Notes: a model not told the origin generated them from the sequence alone. Shown: positions 44,359 through 56,798, counted from the stretch's first letter. The stretch: 64,000 nucleotides of DNA from Lepidodermella squamata (GCA_047495785.1 JBLDXI010000032.1:3968001-4032000); one strand, 5' to 3'. Numbers and translations: made by a program.

Positions 44359-44960
44359 CTATAAAACGGGACATACTTGGCCTCTAAAAATGAGGGATAT
44401 CCACGCTACGTCAATGAGAAATTAAGCTAAAACTTTCTGTTTCAAGGTTTTTTGCTTGATGGAAGGATTGAGATTTTTTTACTTTAGGGATTTATAGCTT
44501 CAGGTTTTTCCTTTTCTGTTCATAAGCTTACGGTTGATGGTTGAGCTTTTTTGTATTTTCTTCACTTTGCCAATAGTGGTTACCTTAAGCTGAGTTAAGC
44601 CGATGACTCAAGTTTTTCAGTGCTTGGAATCTTACTCGTATCAGCTTCCTTCTTTTTCTTCCAATAGTAACAGATTCTCCTTAAGTTCTGCTTAATTGAG
44701 CATGACCGAAAACCATGGAAGAAATCTATGTATAAAGCTGCCAAGGGCTGAAGAAAGTCGATCTAATTGAATGGCAATAAAGTAGCTTTTGCTAATCGTG
44801 CGGAAAAAGTATTGATCCGCAATTTATTTAGCGTTACGCGTAAAAAAAACGGCGTGATTGCCATATCCGGGTGAAAGTATTTCTTTTACGCGCTCTCGAT
44901 CAAGGCTAAAGACGGCTTGTATCCGCTCTTATTTTCGCCACTGTCTAACTGCCTGCTTCT
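44359..44960. other. Divergent intergenic region
   Basis: About 600 bp between the protease-ankyrin gene and the second Ly6-like cluster; no coding or RNA signal seen. Confidence 0.45.
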
Positions 44961-45402
44961 ATGCAGATGAGATCTGTAGGAACTAAAATGGACTGTGGGC
45001 CAGTTTTATCCGCAATTAGTTTGATATTAATATCTGCTCGATTCGCATTTTCCCAGAGCAATTTTATATCTTGCTATGAAGGCATAGCATCGAACAACAC
45101 AATACCAGGCGGGATTTGCTCAACCACTGGCCAATGTTACGTTAGTCCTTGTTAGAAACTTATTGAGAAATGAGTCGAATTTTTTTATTTTTTAGCGTCT
45201 TTCAATCGAAAAGAAATCACTGACTTACGAACGCGGATGTGCAGATCAGTGTAAAAGCGGAATTTTAATAAATCCGCGAGCTGGAGGCTCGTCATGGGAA
45301 AATGACTGCTGTGACTCTGATTTTTGCAATTCATCCTACATTAACAGGGTTATTCGCCTCCCGTTTCCTTTGTTACTCAGCTTTTTATACTATTTGACCT
45401 AA
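44961..45402 (+). CDS. Ly6/three-finger-like secreted protein 5
   Basis: Two exons, 44961..45140 and 45196..45402, phase 0; 128 residues from the first ATG. The hydrophobic segment after MDCGPVLSAISLILISARFA acts as signal peptide; the downstream Met (44988) is an equally good start. The cysteine pattern ISCYEGIAS, ICSTTGQCY, GCADQCKSG, DCCDSDFCNSS matches the 15-17 kb cluster, including the phase-0 intron after the third Cys. The intron that splits the signal peptide in the paralogues is missing here. The C-terminus is hydrophobic (RLPFPLLLSFLYYLT), probably a GPI signal. Confidence 0.72.
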
Positions 45403-45584
45403 TATTTTGTTTCGAATAATAAAATTCTTATTTTATGTATTAATTATTTAGATGCAGCTGGTGAAAAATTTCAAGTTTGCACTAAGCATTCCATGAAAAA
45501 ACACCTTCCTACCGGTATCTGGTAGATAGGATGAGCCTTAGTCACGCCATTCAAGCATTTTTACCTGCCAGTAAACAAACAAAG

Positions 45585-46301
45585 ATGAACAAGTTTTACA
45601 TGCTACTGTCCTTACCCACCAGCTTAATTTTTTGGTTATGCATTACTCATCAAGGTTAATTTCCTATATAGTAGCTGCTGTAGCGATGGCATAATCATGA
45701 TTCTGCGATGTAGGTCTAGGCTTGGAATGTGCTTATGGTGTACCCGGGAATTCCTATTTCCTTTCAAACGGCACGAGCAGCTCGAGCAGCTCAAATAGCT
45801 CAAATAGCACTGGCTCAGCAGTTAGCGGCCTAGTTTGCAACACCGAATATTACTGTTATCGAGTAGGAAATTATAATTATTTTGAACTATTCTATCTAAT
45901 GCTTTATTCAACAGCTTCAAACTACAGTGAGTGGTTTGGTAAGCCAACTCGGCCGGCCATTCAACTATAATATTTACGCGAATCAGACAAATACTACGAC
46001 ACCGTATACAGGGTACGTTCCACCTGAAGGCCCTCTCAATTCAATTTGGGTGACCTACATGGGATGCATCAACAACTGTGATCGCATTTACCAAGTTCTG
46101 CCGAATAATGTTAACGTAACGTACGGCTACTACTCGAAGCAGGTCTGCTGTCGAGACTCAAATTTGTGCAATTTACCTAGCGGTGGCGCGGCTGTTGATT
46201 CCGGCTATATAGTCTCATCTTCACCAAAAATTGGACCTTTCATCATTTTAATAATTTTAATAATTTTTTTTAATCTCGCATTTTCAAATGAGAATAGCTA
46301 A
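45585..46301 (+). CDS. Ly6-like secreted protein 6, longer subtype
   Basis: Three exons: 45585..45654, 45714..45862 and 45915..46301, phases 1 and 0; 201 residues. The signal peptide MNKFYMLLSLPTSLIFWLC is followed by LECAYG, a Ser/Asn low-complexity insert (runs of S and N), VCNTEYYCYR at the second junction, a Thr/Asn-rich spacer, MGCINNCDRIYQ, VCCRDSNLCN and a hydrophobic tail (FIILIILIIFFNLAF). The extended linker and the YCYR junction motif define a second subtype shared with the two following minus-strand genes. Confidence 0.75.
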
Positions 46302-47010
46302 ATAATAGAGTAAAACAGAACTTATCATTGTTTTAAAAATGAATAATTGATTAGAAGTTTGAACTGAGCTGAACAAGCTAGGGTTGTTGCAAAGATCTGT
46401 CCTATTGCAACAGTGAATTTTGGTGAAGAAACCGAATAAAGGCTGGGCAGATTCAGCCGTAGGTGATTTTCTTAGCAGTAGAACGTCGCAGATTTCTATA
46501 CATCCGAGTTCAAATCTTGGCAATAGGCTAGACGGTGTCGTTGTAGGTATTGCTGTTGGTCGAGGTGTAGTTCTATTACTTGAAAATGTAAAGTTCTGAC
46601 GAACGGTTTGTCGTGGGGCTGTTGTAGTTGGTCGGGTCAAAGGTGCAGTTGGCGGCGTAGGCGGAGTTATTCTAATAGTTCCAGTTCCAACAGTGGGCGG
46701 GGGCCTTGTGGTAACTGGTAGAGTGAACGGCGACGGTCTGTTTGTTGGGAAAGTAGGCCCAGAATTGGTCATAGGTCTGAGAATCCGGTTTGTTTGGATC
46801 TAAACATAAAAATTCCTCAAAAAATGTGATTAATTTTCAAATTGAAATACCCGATAGCAAAATTTTGCAGATGTGCAGGTATTTCCGTCGCTCGTCGCAC
46901 AAATCAGGCCTTCAACTTTGGAAAAATCACCGCTATCCACAGAAAAAATCTGCTCAAAATTTACCTATTTCCGTTATTGGCAAAATAGCCATAATTTTTA
47001 ATACCTGCAT
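46284..47010 (-). CDS. Ly6-like secreted protein 7, Pro/Thr-rich linker
   Basis: Three exons: 46965..47010, 46851..46915 and 46284..46799, phases 1 and 0; 208 residues. A short N-terminus (MQVLKIMAILPITEI) is a weak signal peptide, so the first exon is the least certain part. Exon 2 encodes LICATSDGNTCTSAKFCYR. Exon 3 is a mucin-like Pro/Thr region (PTTTAPR, TTPRPTAIPTTTPSS), then LGCIEICDVLL, IHCCNRTDLCNN and a hydrophobic tail (MISSVLLYYLAILI). Its 3' end overlaps the last 18 bp of the convergent neighbour's coding region. Confidence 0.68.
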
Positions 47011-47097
47011 TGCGGCGAGGGTAAAAACTGCGAAAGCTCAGTTAACAATAATGTCCCAAGTCGCACCTTTTGTTCGTAAAATCAACATTCTTGTCTT

Positions 47098-47695
47098 TTA
47101 TTTTAGCAGAATAACGACATGTAAAAACACCAAATGCGTTATAAACACTGTTTCAACTGTTTTAAATCGCGACAAAGCGCTGTTGAAGAATGACGGATAG
47201 TTGCAGTAGTCTGTCCTGTTACAACACACGATTTTACGGTAGTAACCGTAGACCGGAACTTTCAGCGGCGGTTTGGTTGCTTTACGGTTAGAGTCTGGGT
47301 ACAGCCAGTCGCAGGACTCGGAACAGCCCAGGTCAGTTTTCCAAATCGAATTAGCCCATGGCAGGGCGGCTGAGGCAATAGGCCGAACGCTTGTGGCTAC
47401 TGATGCAGCAGGTTGAGTGGTAGTGGTTGCTGATGTAGCTGGTTGAACGGTAGTAGAATTCGACGCTTGCCGTGCGTTTCTAACGATTAATTGTGCTATC
47501 TGGTTGGTGTATTGAATCTATTTAGAAAAATCTGAATTTGCTGGTCCAATTTCATGGCAAATCTTGGCGAACCCGGTAACAGTAATAAAACGTGTCGCAT
47601 TGCCCACCGTCCGTTGTTACACATCGCCTTGCAACGCCGTAAACAGACCTTGAAAACCATATCAGTATCAGCCCGGTTAAATTTACTACTAACAT
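47098..47695 (-). CDS. Ly6-like secreted protein 8
   Basis: Two exons, 47573..47695 and 47098..47517, phase 0; 180 residues. The signal peptide MLVVNLTGLILIWFSRSVYG is followed by RRCVTTDGGQCDTFYYCYR at the junction, a Thr/Ala/Ser-rich linker (SATTTTQPAASVATS), DLGCSESCDWLY, VYGYYRKIVCCNRTDYCN and a hydrophobic C-terminus (VFITHLVFLHVVILL). Closest to protein 7: both share CCNRTD-CN. Its stop is 87 bp upstream of protein 7's ATG. Confidence 0.75.
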
Positions 47696-48131
47696 TTTTC
47701 CGGTGAAAATAACCCGAGTTTTTGGAAATTTCCGTACATTTTAACCGGCTGTTTTCTTAGCCGGTTAATTATTACAGGCATCACATTATTTTTTGTTATG
47801 AGATTGAGCGTTAAAAGTGCGATCACTTCCACTCGCTCTTTTGTCTAGAGTGTTTACCTGCAGAAAAAACGGCATTGAGAGAAAGAAGGAAAGTCCTTAT
47901 TCACACGCTTGTCTCGGTAAAAACACATCAGCGTAGTAGTAAATAACCGCAGCAGGCCCCATATTATTATGCACGTTGTGTTTGAAAAATCTGCTGCGTT
48001 GGAATAATAGATATTTGGCCGGGCCAGCCCAGGCAACACCTGGTGCGCTCATAAAGCATAACGAGTCGAGATTTCTCTATGTCTGCACGAGCGTGAAATT
48101 GATCAGACCTCGACAAAGTCGACTGTCTGAA
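47696..48131. other. Divergent intergenic region
   Basis: About 435 bp holding the promoters of the minus-strand Ly6-like gene and the plus-strand single-pass protein gene; nothing else seen. Confidence 0.45.
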
Positions 48132-48632
48132 ATGAAAATCCTCATCTTCACCCTGGTCCTACCGTTTTATAAGCACGTCTCATGCGACTCTCGAACAATT
48201 TCAGGTATTCTTTAATTCCTAGAATTTTAGTGAAATATCGATTTTTTTCCAGTGAAAGGAGCCGGCGATAGTTTTTGGAAATTGATTAAAGAACAGGCTG
48301 ACAATGTTACTGCTGAGATAGACACCGGAAATCTGACTCGTTCCGAGGCCGTTCTTGAATCGGATACAACACCCTTCTATTACCATTTCGCTCGCAGCGT
48401 TGATTATCATATCGTGGCATTTGTCGGAATTTTCGGCACTTGGCTAGTCATCTCTATCATTCTGATAATTCTTCTCTTCTATCACGCAAGTGGCTGGCGA
48501 ACTTACGGCAAATCAGCGGCGGCTGCTAGGGACAAACGGCACGCCTCGGCATCGAGTAATAACAACGACGCAAATGTGAAATATTACCTGGACGAAGATA
48601 AGCAGATGATCTCGGCTACGACATCAGTTTAG
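48132..48632 (+). CDS. Small type I single-pass membrane protein
   Basis: Two exons, 48132..48204 and 48253..48632, phase 1; 150 residues. A signal peptide (MKILIFTLVLPFYKHVSC) precedes a short extracellular part with two N-glycosylation sites (NVT, NLT). One membrane helix (VAFVGIFGTWLVISIILIIL) and a ~55-residue cytosolic tail rich in Ala, Ser and Asn follow. The size and a basic, aromatic juxtamembrane segment (FYHASGWRTYGKS) recall KCNE/MinK-type channel subunits, but those usually lack a cleaved signal and I see no decisive motif. Converges with the PTR gene that follows; 63 bp lie between the stops. Confidence 0.7.
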
Positions 48633-48695
48633 CTTTTGTTTTAGTTTATTCCACCTCTTTCTTACTGTTTTATAGTCAATAATAAACAATTCGAT

Positions 48696-51650
48696 TCATT
48701 TTCTCCGCTTTGTTTTCCGAGTGCTAGGGCAGCATGATTTAGTCGCCGGGCCAAATTGGCTCAGCGCGATCGGGAGAACGATGCACATGTATGAAAAACC
48801 GGTCAAAACTGATAAGAGAAATGTTTTAAAAAACGCGCGAAGAATTGCGTTGCCTGATGTTGAAGTCGCTATGACGGCTAGGAACGTCCCAACTGCAGCT
48901 GGGCCTGTCTCGCTGATGACAAGAGCCATGAGACGACATGCCTTTTTCGTCCGAATTTCTGCTCCAGTTAAACGGCGCTTTGGGGAATGCTCTTCAACCT
49001 GAATTGTTGTAAACGTGTAGATGCAGTGGCAAATGTAATCGGCTGTTGCGCCGATAGCCATCATTATGTAGACGAGAACAAGTGGGTCAAGGCGGCAGCC
49101 CCATAAAAGCAAACCAGCCAGGGTGTGCGTGATAATTGCAAGTGATGCAAAAACCATCCAAAATAGGCAAATCGGATTTCTGAAAAAGTAATTAAATTAA
49201 ACGGGTCAACAGCATTCTGAATAACTAACGGGATCATGACCATAGACGTGACGACAGTGCTCGCTACGGTTATCAGGGCAAAGTAGACGAAGGTGTAGGG
49301 CAACTCTACGATTTGCGCATAAATCCTGAAGAATCGCAGCGCATCGCCCATGTAAATTTGCAAATCGGCCGATTCGTATGATTTTCTGAACGTTTCCAGC
49401 TTAGCGGATAAATCGGCGCCTCTTTCCATGTCCGCCATGTCTTTGATATGGAAATTTGTTACGAAAACAAGACGCTCGTTGTCTTCGCCGTCGGTGGTTA
49501 AAACAGGCCGTAATTTCTCATTTTTCACCCGATTCGCAACCAAGTCAATAGCAGTTTCTAGACTAACAGCCGGTACTACATCTTTCCCGTAATCACGAAT
49601 AGGCACATTGTTGAATCGATCGTCCCAGAAAAATGTCTTGTGTACTGTGACGCGTTCCGCAAGTTCAATGACTTTCCGGCGAATTTTTGTAAAATTTCTG
49701 CCGTATTGCTGCGTGGTCAGATTGAACATGACCTGTAAAACTTGGCCGTCCGAAAAATCGCTGAAGTACTTGTGATAATTTTTGACGAAATCATGCGCGT
49801 TCGATTTGTCGTGAGCAAGATCTTCCGGCCGAAATCCGCTTTGCAGTTGAGTTCCAATTACGACAGCCGATCCAATTAATAGAGAAATAACTACCAAGGC
49901 AACTATCGATCTTGAGAATGGATGCAGCATTATTGGAGCAACTTTTTGTTCAATAAATTTTTCAGCTGCGGTCTCAGAAACTTCCTCGGCTGATGTACTG
50001 TTCTCAATTTTGGGATTCCCATACGTGAAAAAAATATTCCAGAGCACCGAATGGTTTTCTAAATCTGGTCAAAATTATACAAATTATCTGCGAGAGATTT
50101 CTAATAAAATTACCTTCTTTCTTTCGCCGTGAAACTTTGAGGCAAATGAAAAACACGGAATGGCGCTCATTTTTCTCCCATGAATCGGAAAAAGCTAATG
50201 TAGCCATGAATACCGTCATCTGAAGCCAGAAATCGAACGCCAGCGTCCATAACGCAAAGTTGGAATAGTTTTGTATAGCTGGGTATGGCACCGCAGTGCC
50301 GATGCAAAAATCCAGGATCGTCATAACAAAGGTCACAAATATCGAAGTCCCTCCCTCTTGTAGGGTTATTTTCGTACGCTCCTCACGCGGCAAATTCACG
50401 CTTGTCCGATGCCAGTTACCCATTAATATGAACATGTCGTCAAGACCGATGGCTAACAAATATACGTAAAGCCCGATAATTCAGATTATTGACAGGTTTT
50501 TACCTAAAGCCATCAGTGGGACAGGAATTAGATAGGTGTAGAACATGTCGCCTATCCAAAATTGGGCCCCGAAGCCGGCCAAACAAGCCAGGCCTGTGCA
50601 GCTTATTCCAGCTATGGCACACCAAGGTTTCGAATTCAAAACATCGGTATGTATCGATCCGATCAAAACCCAAGCAATCACGCACAAGAAACTGACAGCG
50701 ATTTTGGGCAACTCGCGAAAAATGACAGCGAAAAACTCGTCGTACAACTGCATGTAAATTTGCCAATAAACTGATATTGACTTGTAGCGATCACTTGTCG
50801 ATTTCAGCTTGTTGCTAAGGGACTTCTCCCGAGACTTTACCTCCGGCGTATTGGGTAGCATGTATTGAAACATCATGGCTTTAACAGATTTAATTTTCGA
50901 ATTGTAGTTGTTGCTAGGATCTTCCCGAACTACTCCGCCAAGCAAATTTGTGAAAATTGTATCTGGAGGTGGAGCTTTATCTCTGTAAAAAATTGTTGGG
51001 ATCGCCATTGAGGGATAAGTAACCAGTTCGAAGAATGACAGAAGATTGCCCGTGCTTTCTAGCACTGATGATTTTTCGTCGCCGAAAATTTCGAAATGCA
51101 CTCGTTTGAGATCCCAAACGTCGCAGCACAGGCCATCATTACACCCGAGAGCCTCTCGAACTACGTCGTTCAGCTTCATAATATCGAAAAAGGATTGATT
51201 GTTGATCAAATCGGCTGAGCGCCCGGTTACGATGACTGATTCGATTCGCCACGTTTCCACCCCGTCTCGGCATGGATCGCCGATGTCGAATTTTGTTAAA
51301 TTTACATCTTGAAATAACGGGAAGCTTTTGATCGGATTACCGGTTCGCGACGTGTTCAAAAATTTATTCATCATCCTCGCATCGTCTTCGTACCTGCTCC
51401 CAGTTGAGAAAAATTGATCGACTAAGCCATCAGCATCTGTTGGGATTTTTATTCGGTATAAACCAGCTGCGGATACAAATGCAGTAACGAGGCCAGCGAT
51501 GAGAAAAATGATGGGATATTTCCCTAAAATGTAGCCATAGCAACCGAAAGCCCAGGCTACAACGTCGGGGAGAATTCGATAGGAAAGTTTAGGGAAATTG
51601 GGTAATCCAAAATTAGCCTTAGTTCCATCACCATCGCTCGCTGACGGCAT
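48696..51650 (-). CDS. Patched-related (PTR) membrane protein 1
   Basis: Four exons: 50504..51650, 50114..50452, 49230..50064 and 48696..49179, phases 1, 1, 2; 934 residues. About 12 membrane helices in two halves. TM1 is followed by a large extracellular loop with KIPTDADGLVDQFFSTGSRY. The sterol-sensing domain includes MALAIGLDDMFILMGNWHRT and EGGTSIFVT. The second half has ADYICHCIYTFTTI and TGPAAVGTFLAVIATSTSG. An RND-fold protein; nematode PTR relatives act in cuticle formation, moulting and lipid or sterol handling. Whether it transports anything is unknown. A head-to-tail tandem duplicate of the next gene. Confidence 0.88.
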
Positions 51651-51836
51651 TATTTAATCGTAAGAAATGAAGCGTGATGCCATGAAATGCTAAGCCTTTG
51701 TTACGCACATATTATTGAAACAATAGAAAGTCATAAAAAACTGCTGTTTACTTTCTTTTGTTGAATAGCATACAGGGCGTTAAACGCAGGTCTAGTTTTT
51801 TATTATATCACATCGAATTTAAAGTTTATCAAAAAT

Positions 51837-54800
51837 TTAAAGTTTCCTTGTCATCGACCGTTGATGGTGGTGGTGGTGGTGATGATGATGTTGCTGAGTT
51901 GTGTGTGAATGCTGGCTTTTAACGACCTCAACACTGCTTAGATCATCGCCTGGTTCAGACTCACAGCAGGTTTTGCTAACAGGTCCAAATTGGCATAAAA
52001 CAACGGGTAGAACCACGCACATGTAAGTAAATCCGGCCAGGATTGATAGGAAGAAAACTTTGAAGAACGACCGAAGAATCGCGTTGCCCGACGTTGATGT
52101 CGCGATGACAGACATAAATGTCCCGACTGCGGCGGGCCCGGTTTCCGTTACGACTAGAGCCAGGAGGCGGCACGATTTTTTATAACGAATTTCAGCCTGG
52201 GTCAGGCGCCGTTTCGTTTTCGGCGAATATTCTTCAACGTCTATTGTCGTAAATGTGTAAATACAATGGCAAATGTAGTCGGCGGTGGCGCCAATTGCCA
52301 TCATGATATAGACCAGGGACAAAGGGTCGAGACGAACGTCCCATAGCAGCATCCCAGCCATGGTGTTTACAATAATCCCAATCGAAGCCATGATCATCCA
52401 AAATAGGCAAACAGGGTTTCTAGAAACAAAAAGTAATGAATCAAAGCAACGCCAAAATCGGATTCAACTTACGGAATCATTATTACAGCAGTAATGGCTG
52501 TAGCTGCCAGGGTGATCAGGGTGAAGTAGATAAATACGAATGGTAATGAGACAATTTGCGCGTAGATTCGAAAAAATCGCAAAGCGTCGCCCATGTAAAT
52601 TTGAAGGTCAACCGGGTCTTCGAAAGCTTTGCGAAACGTTTCCAACTTTCTCGACAGCTCCGCGCCATTATTCATATTTGTCATTCCTCTAAGTTGGAAC
52701 GTTGCCAAGAAAACGAGTCGCTCATCACCGGCATCATCGATTATTAGTCTTGGCTTATAATTCACGTCCTTGACTTTGTCGGCGATGATCGAAATAGCCG
52801 TGTCGAGATCAGTCTTAGGACCAACATTATGGGCTAAATCTCGAATTGGTATCAAGTTCAGCCTGCTATCCCAGAAATAATGCTTATGCACGAGTATTTG
52901 ATCGGTGAGTAAAACGACGCGTTCGTAAATGTGATCGAATTTGCGTTCGAAAGGCTCCGTCGTCATGTTGAACATGACCTGCAGTTTTTGGCCCTCGGTA
53001 AATTCGGCGAAATCTCGCTGGAAATATTTGACAAAGCCATGCGCGTTGGATCGATCATTCGCAAAATCTTCCGGTCTAAATCCGATCTGTAGCTGGGTTC
53101 CAATGACAACGCCAGAGCCGGCTAAAAGTCCTATGGTTACGATGGCGATGATTGCCCGAGATATAGGGTGAAACATGACTGGCGCAATCTTTTCCTCGAT
53201 GTATTTCTCAGCAGGAGGTATTTCAACCTCATCCAAGATTTCACTTGAAATAATTTGCCGAGAAGAGCTCGATGAAGTTTCCTCGCTGATGACGGCCAAC
53301 TGGGGATGATGAGGAATTTCCGAACTGGTTTTTGCGACTGGGTTACCATATGTATTGAAGATTATCCAGCAAAGTGATCGCTTTCTCAATTGCTTCCGGG
53401 TCCTTTTTGTTACAATCTGACAAGGCAGAATAGAGTGCTTTTTATTCTTCTCCCAGCTATCAGACAGGGAAAGCGCGGCCATGAAGACCGTCATTTGAAG
53501 GAAGAAGTCGAAAGACAGCGTCCAAAGAGCGAAATTTGAGTAGTGCTGAATTGCCGGGTAAGGAATCGCCGTGCCGATACAAAAGTCCAAAATTGTCATC
53601 ATTACAGTGACGAAAATCGAAGTTCCACCCTCTTGAAGGGCGATTTTCGTCCTTTCCTCTCTAGGCAGCTTCACGCTAGTTCTGTGCCAAGTTCCCATCA
53701 AAATGAACATATCATCCAGCCCGATGGCTAACGAAATTTCATTGATTTTTAGATCTTATGAAATTTGAACATCGCTTACCTAAAGCCATGAGAGGGACAG
53801 GTACTAAATAGGTGTAGAATTCATCCCCAATCCAAAACTGAGCTCCAAAACCGGCTAAGCAGGCCAATCCAGTACTGCTGATACCAACCATGGCACACCA
53901 CGGTTTCGAGTTCAAAGCATCGGTATGTAACGCTCCGATCCAGACCCAAGCAATAACACAGAGGAAAGTTACAGCAATTTTAGGAACTTCGCGAAAAATG
54001 ATCGCGAAAAACTCGTCGTAGAGTTGCATGTAAATTTGGTAGTAGGCCCCAATCGCTTTGTACTTACTCTCGGCAGCATCCATGACTCGTGACATCCGCT
54101 TCTCGGCCTTTCTAGTATCAGCCGTATCAGGCATCATGTATTGAAACATCATCGACTTGACAGATTGTATCTTTGCATTGTACAAATTATTGCCATCGGT
54201 TGTTTTTACTCCGCCTAATAAGTTGGTCAGGACAGTTGGAGGCGGGGGCGTTTTGCCTTTTTTAACCAAAGCAGCAGGTATAGAGGTTGCAGGAAACGTC
54301 GCGAATTGGAAAAATGAAATCAAAGCACTACTGCTCTGAGCAATTGGAATGTCATCTGCTCCGAAAATTTCGAACTGAATGCGCCGTAGGTCCCAAACAT
54401 CGCAACAAAAGCCGTCATCACAGCCCAGGGCAGTTCGAACAGCGTCATTCAGGGATAAAATGTCGCTGAATGACTGATTGTTCAAAATATCGATGCCACT
54501 TTTGCTGGTAACGATAACCGACTCGATTCGCCAGGTTTCAACGCCGTCACGGCACGGGTTGTCCGCGTCAAACTGGGTCAAATTGATGTCTTGAAATAAC
54601 GGGAAGCTTTTTATCGGATTTCCAGTCCGGCTCGTATTTGTGAACCTGTTAATCATTATCGCATCGTCCTCATAACGACTTCCCGTCGAGAAAAATTGGT
54701 CGACTAAAGCGTCGGCATCTGTCGGAATTTTGATGCGATGAAGACCAGCAGCAGCGACGAAGGAAATGACTAGGCCAGTTGATAGGAAAACAACCGGATA

Positions 54801-54953
54801 CTTGCCAAGGACGTAGCCGTAACATCCGAAACACCAGGCTACGATTTCAGGCAGAATGCGATATGACAGTTTCGGAAATTTCGGCAGGCCGTAGTTTGCT
54901 GTCAAAGGTTTGCTGGTGGCGCCATGGGTTGGCTCTTCAGATTGCGCTGACAT
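51837..54953 (-). CDS. Patched-related (PTR) membrane protein 2
   Basis: Three exons: 53780..54953, 52473..53727 and 51837..52419, phases 1, 2; 1,003 residues. Same layout as its neighbour: IKIPTDADALVDQFFSTGS, MALAIGLDDMFILMGTWHRT, EGGTSIFVTVMMTILDFCIG and TGPAAVGTFMSVIATSTSG. It lacks the intron that splits the cytosolic loop of PTR 1 (50065-50113), and this loop is longer and Ser-rich here. The C-terminus carries a run of nine histidines. The spacing of 186 bp to PTR 1 and shared intron sites show tandem duplication. Confidence 0.88.
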
Positions 54954-55599
54954 GCTTTTATGTAGAGCACGGTGAATTAAAGTTTTTATTCAGTAGCGCT
55001 CCAGTAAGCGTTTGTGCTTTAAAGTGAACACATAACTACAAAGGAAAAAGGGACCAAATAAACGTGATGAAAATTCTCGAAGCTTCTCATGGATTAAATC
55101 TCAAAATAAGCTTCAGGAAAGAGGTCAACTTTTTCAATCGAATAGAAAATAAAGGGGAAATAGATAGGAATTTAAAAAAAGTCTTACGCTGGACCTCAAA
55201 TGCCTAACAGGTAACTCCTTGAACAGGTTTTATTCTATTAACAACTACTTGGTCTCGCACTGAAATGATTAAAAAAATTAGTGGACAATCGAGGGAACAG
55301 CGCGTAACATTATTTTCTCATGTCAAAAAACAGAACAATTCTGGCTGGAATGAAAGGTGCGCGCAGTTATGTGCAAACTTTTTGTCCAAGACGCCGACAC
55401 TCAGGCAAAAAGTTTTTCAGCAAAAAGCATGTGCATGAAACGAGAAAAAATCTGTGCTTACGTTACAGCGGTAGCAAAAGACATTACTGAGAAAAAACAA
55501 AACAAAACAAACAAGTGTGTTTGTACGTATGTGAACCATTAAACCAGGAAGCGGACAATGAATAATCTACCTATTTTTTGGCTGGCATATATGCCTGAC
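54954..55599. other. Intergenic, A-rich
   Basis: Promoter side of PTR 2. Contains A-rich low-complexity sequence (about 55490-55520) and no supported gene. Confidence 0.45.
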
Positions 55600-55649
55600 C
55601 TGAATTTGCAAAAATTACAAAACTATTGTCCCAAAGAAAAAAGGGTCTG

Positions 55650-56150
55650 TATAGTCGCACTTGAATAACTACGCGCCTTTATCTATTCGTACCTAAAAGG
55701 GGTTCCAACGGCGGATAATTTAAAATTTGTTTGCTCACATGAGTCTACGGTTGAAACCGCGAGTATAAGGCTCATACTTCACCAGGTTGGAAAAAGCGAT
55801 TCAAGTATAAGCTCCGGCGGAATCTCGCGCGAGTGTCTCACATTTGATCCCGCAGTCTTCCCCCAAGCGCCCCGCGCCAATGCGGGAAGATGGTGTATAT
55901 TTAGATGATGAAGTAAAATTTCAGGAAGGTTAGGAAGCTGAAGATCAAGCTCAAAGATTAGCTTGATTCACAGCAAATAAGCATGATAAGGCTAGATCGT
56001 TTATTCCAAGCATGTGAAGTATGGGCCTTCTGAGTTTCAACCGTAGACTATTTTTAGCAAATGAGTTTCAGTTATCCGAAGCTGGAACCCCTTCTAAGCG
56101 CGAAACGTCGAAAACGCGTACTTGTTCAAGCACGAAGATCCACTCCGGAA
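55650..56150. repeat. Fold-back (long imperfect inverted repeat) element
   Basis: Left arm GGGGTTCCAACGGCGGATAA, then TTTGCTCACATGAGTCTACGG, TTGAAAC and CATACTTCAC (about 55697-55785), reads in the same order on the opposite strand at about 56010-56100 as GGGGTTCCAGCTTCGGATAA, ATTTGCTAAAAATAGTCTACGG, TTGAAAC and CATACTTCAC. Weaker pairing (GCACTTGAATAACTACGCG versus GTGCTTGAACAAGTACGCG) carries the arms out to about 55655 and 56145. The ~200-bp centre has a GC-rich hairpin (CCGCAGTCTTCCC ... GGGAAGA). Resembles a decayed non-autonomous fold-back transposon; boundaries approximate. Confidence 0.65.
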
Positions 56151-56798
56151 AAATACGTTTCAGGATTGTATCTCAGGGTTTTTAATTTTAATTTCGGAAT
56201 TACATAAGATCAGAATATCAGAATGTTAGAAACTTGATCGAATCGACCACCAAGTACTCTCTAACAAATAGGTTTCGGCCTAAAGTTAAAGCTATGAAAA
56301 ACTGCAAGCTTTACTTGATTGTCGGAAGTAAATCTTAGGATTAAAATTTTCAGAAAAAACTACGCCATTAGGTATAAATTTCAATGATTGGTCGCTGTAA
56401 GATGAAATAATGAAGTGATAGCTGTTTCCTGTGCTTTTAAAGAGTAATTTGCTGACCGCTACTCGAGAAAGTAGACTGGCAGCAGCTATTCGGCAGAACG
56501 ATACCAGGCAGAATAGTGAAGTTGAAACGATTTTCGACATTTCGGTTAGAAAGCATTAGCAATCACTCAAAATTCTGCATCGAACGGCTGTCAGCAACTA
56601 CGTCACATGACTGTCGGCTGTACTTGGAACAATTTGTGGGTGTTTGCATGACAGAAAAATTACACTAAACTACGACAGCTTTAGTATTTTAAGAAGGAAA
56701 AAAGTCCTTTCACTGCTATATCGTAGCCTCAAAAAAAACCGACTTGATTCTGATATGCACGTGAATAAAGCTAAAAGCGTGAACAAAGAGCGTTAGCA
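56151..56798. other. Intergenic, one doubtful open frame
   Basis: A minus-strand frame at 56292-56540 starts with a hydrophobic, signal-like MSKIVSTSLFCLVSFCRIAA but has no cysteine pattern, splice partner or family match, so it is not called as a gene. Confidence 0.4.

Noticed and set aside
48721-49002. Plus-strand frame over the PTR 1 C-terminal exon
   Set aside because: Antisense shadow of a conserved membrane-protein exon.
56292-56540. 82-codon minus-strand frame with signal-like start
   Set aside because: Only one feature (hydrophobic N-terminus) supports it; no cysteine pattern or paralogue. Could be an exon of an unseen gene.
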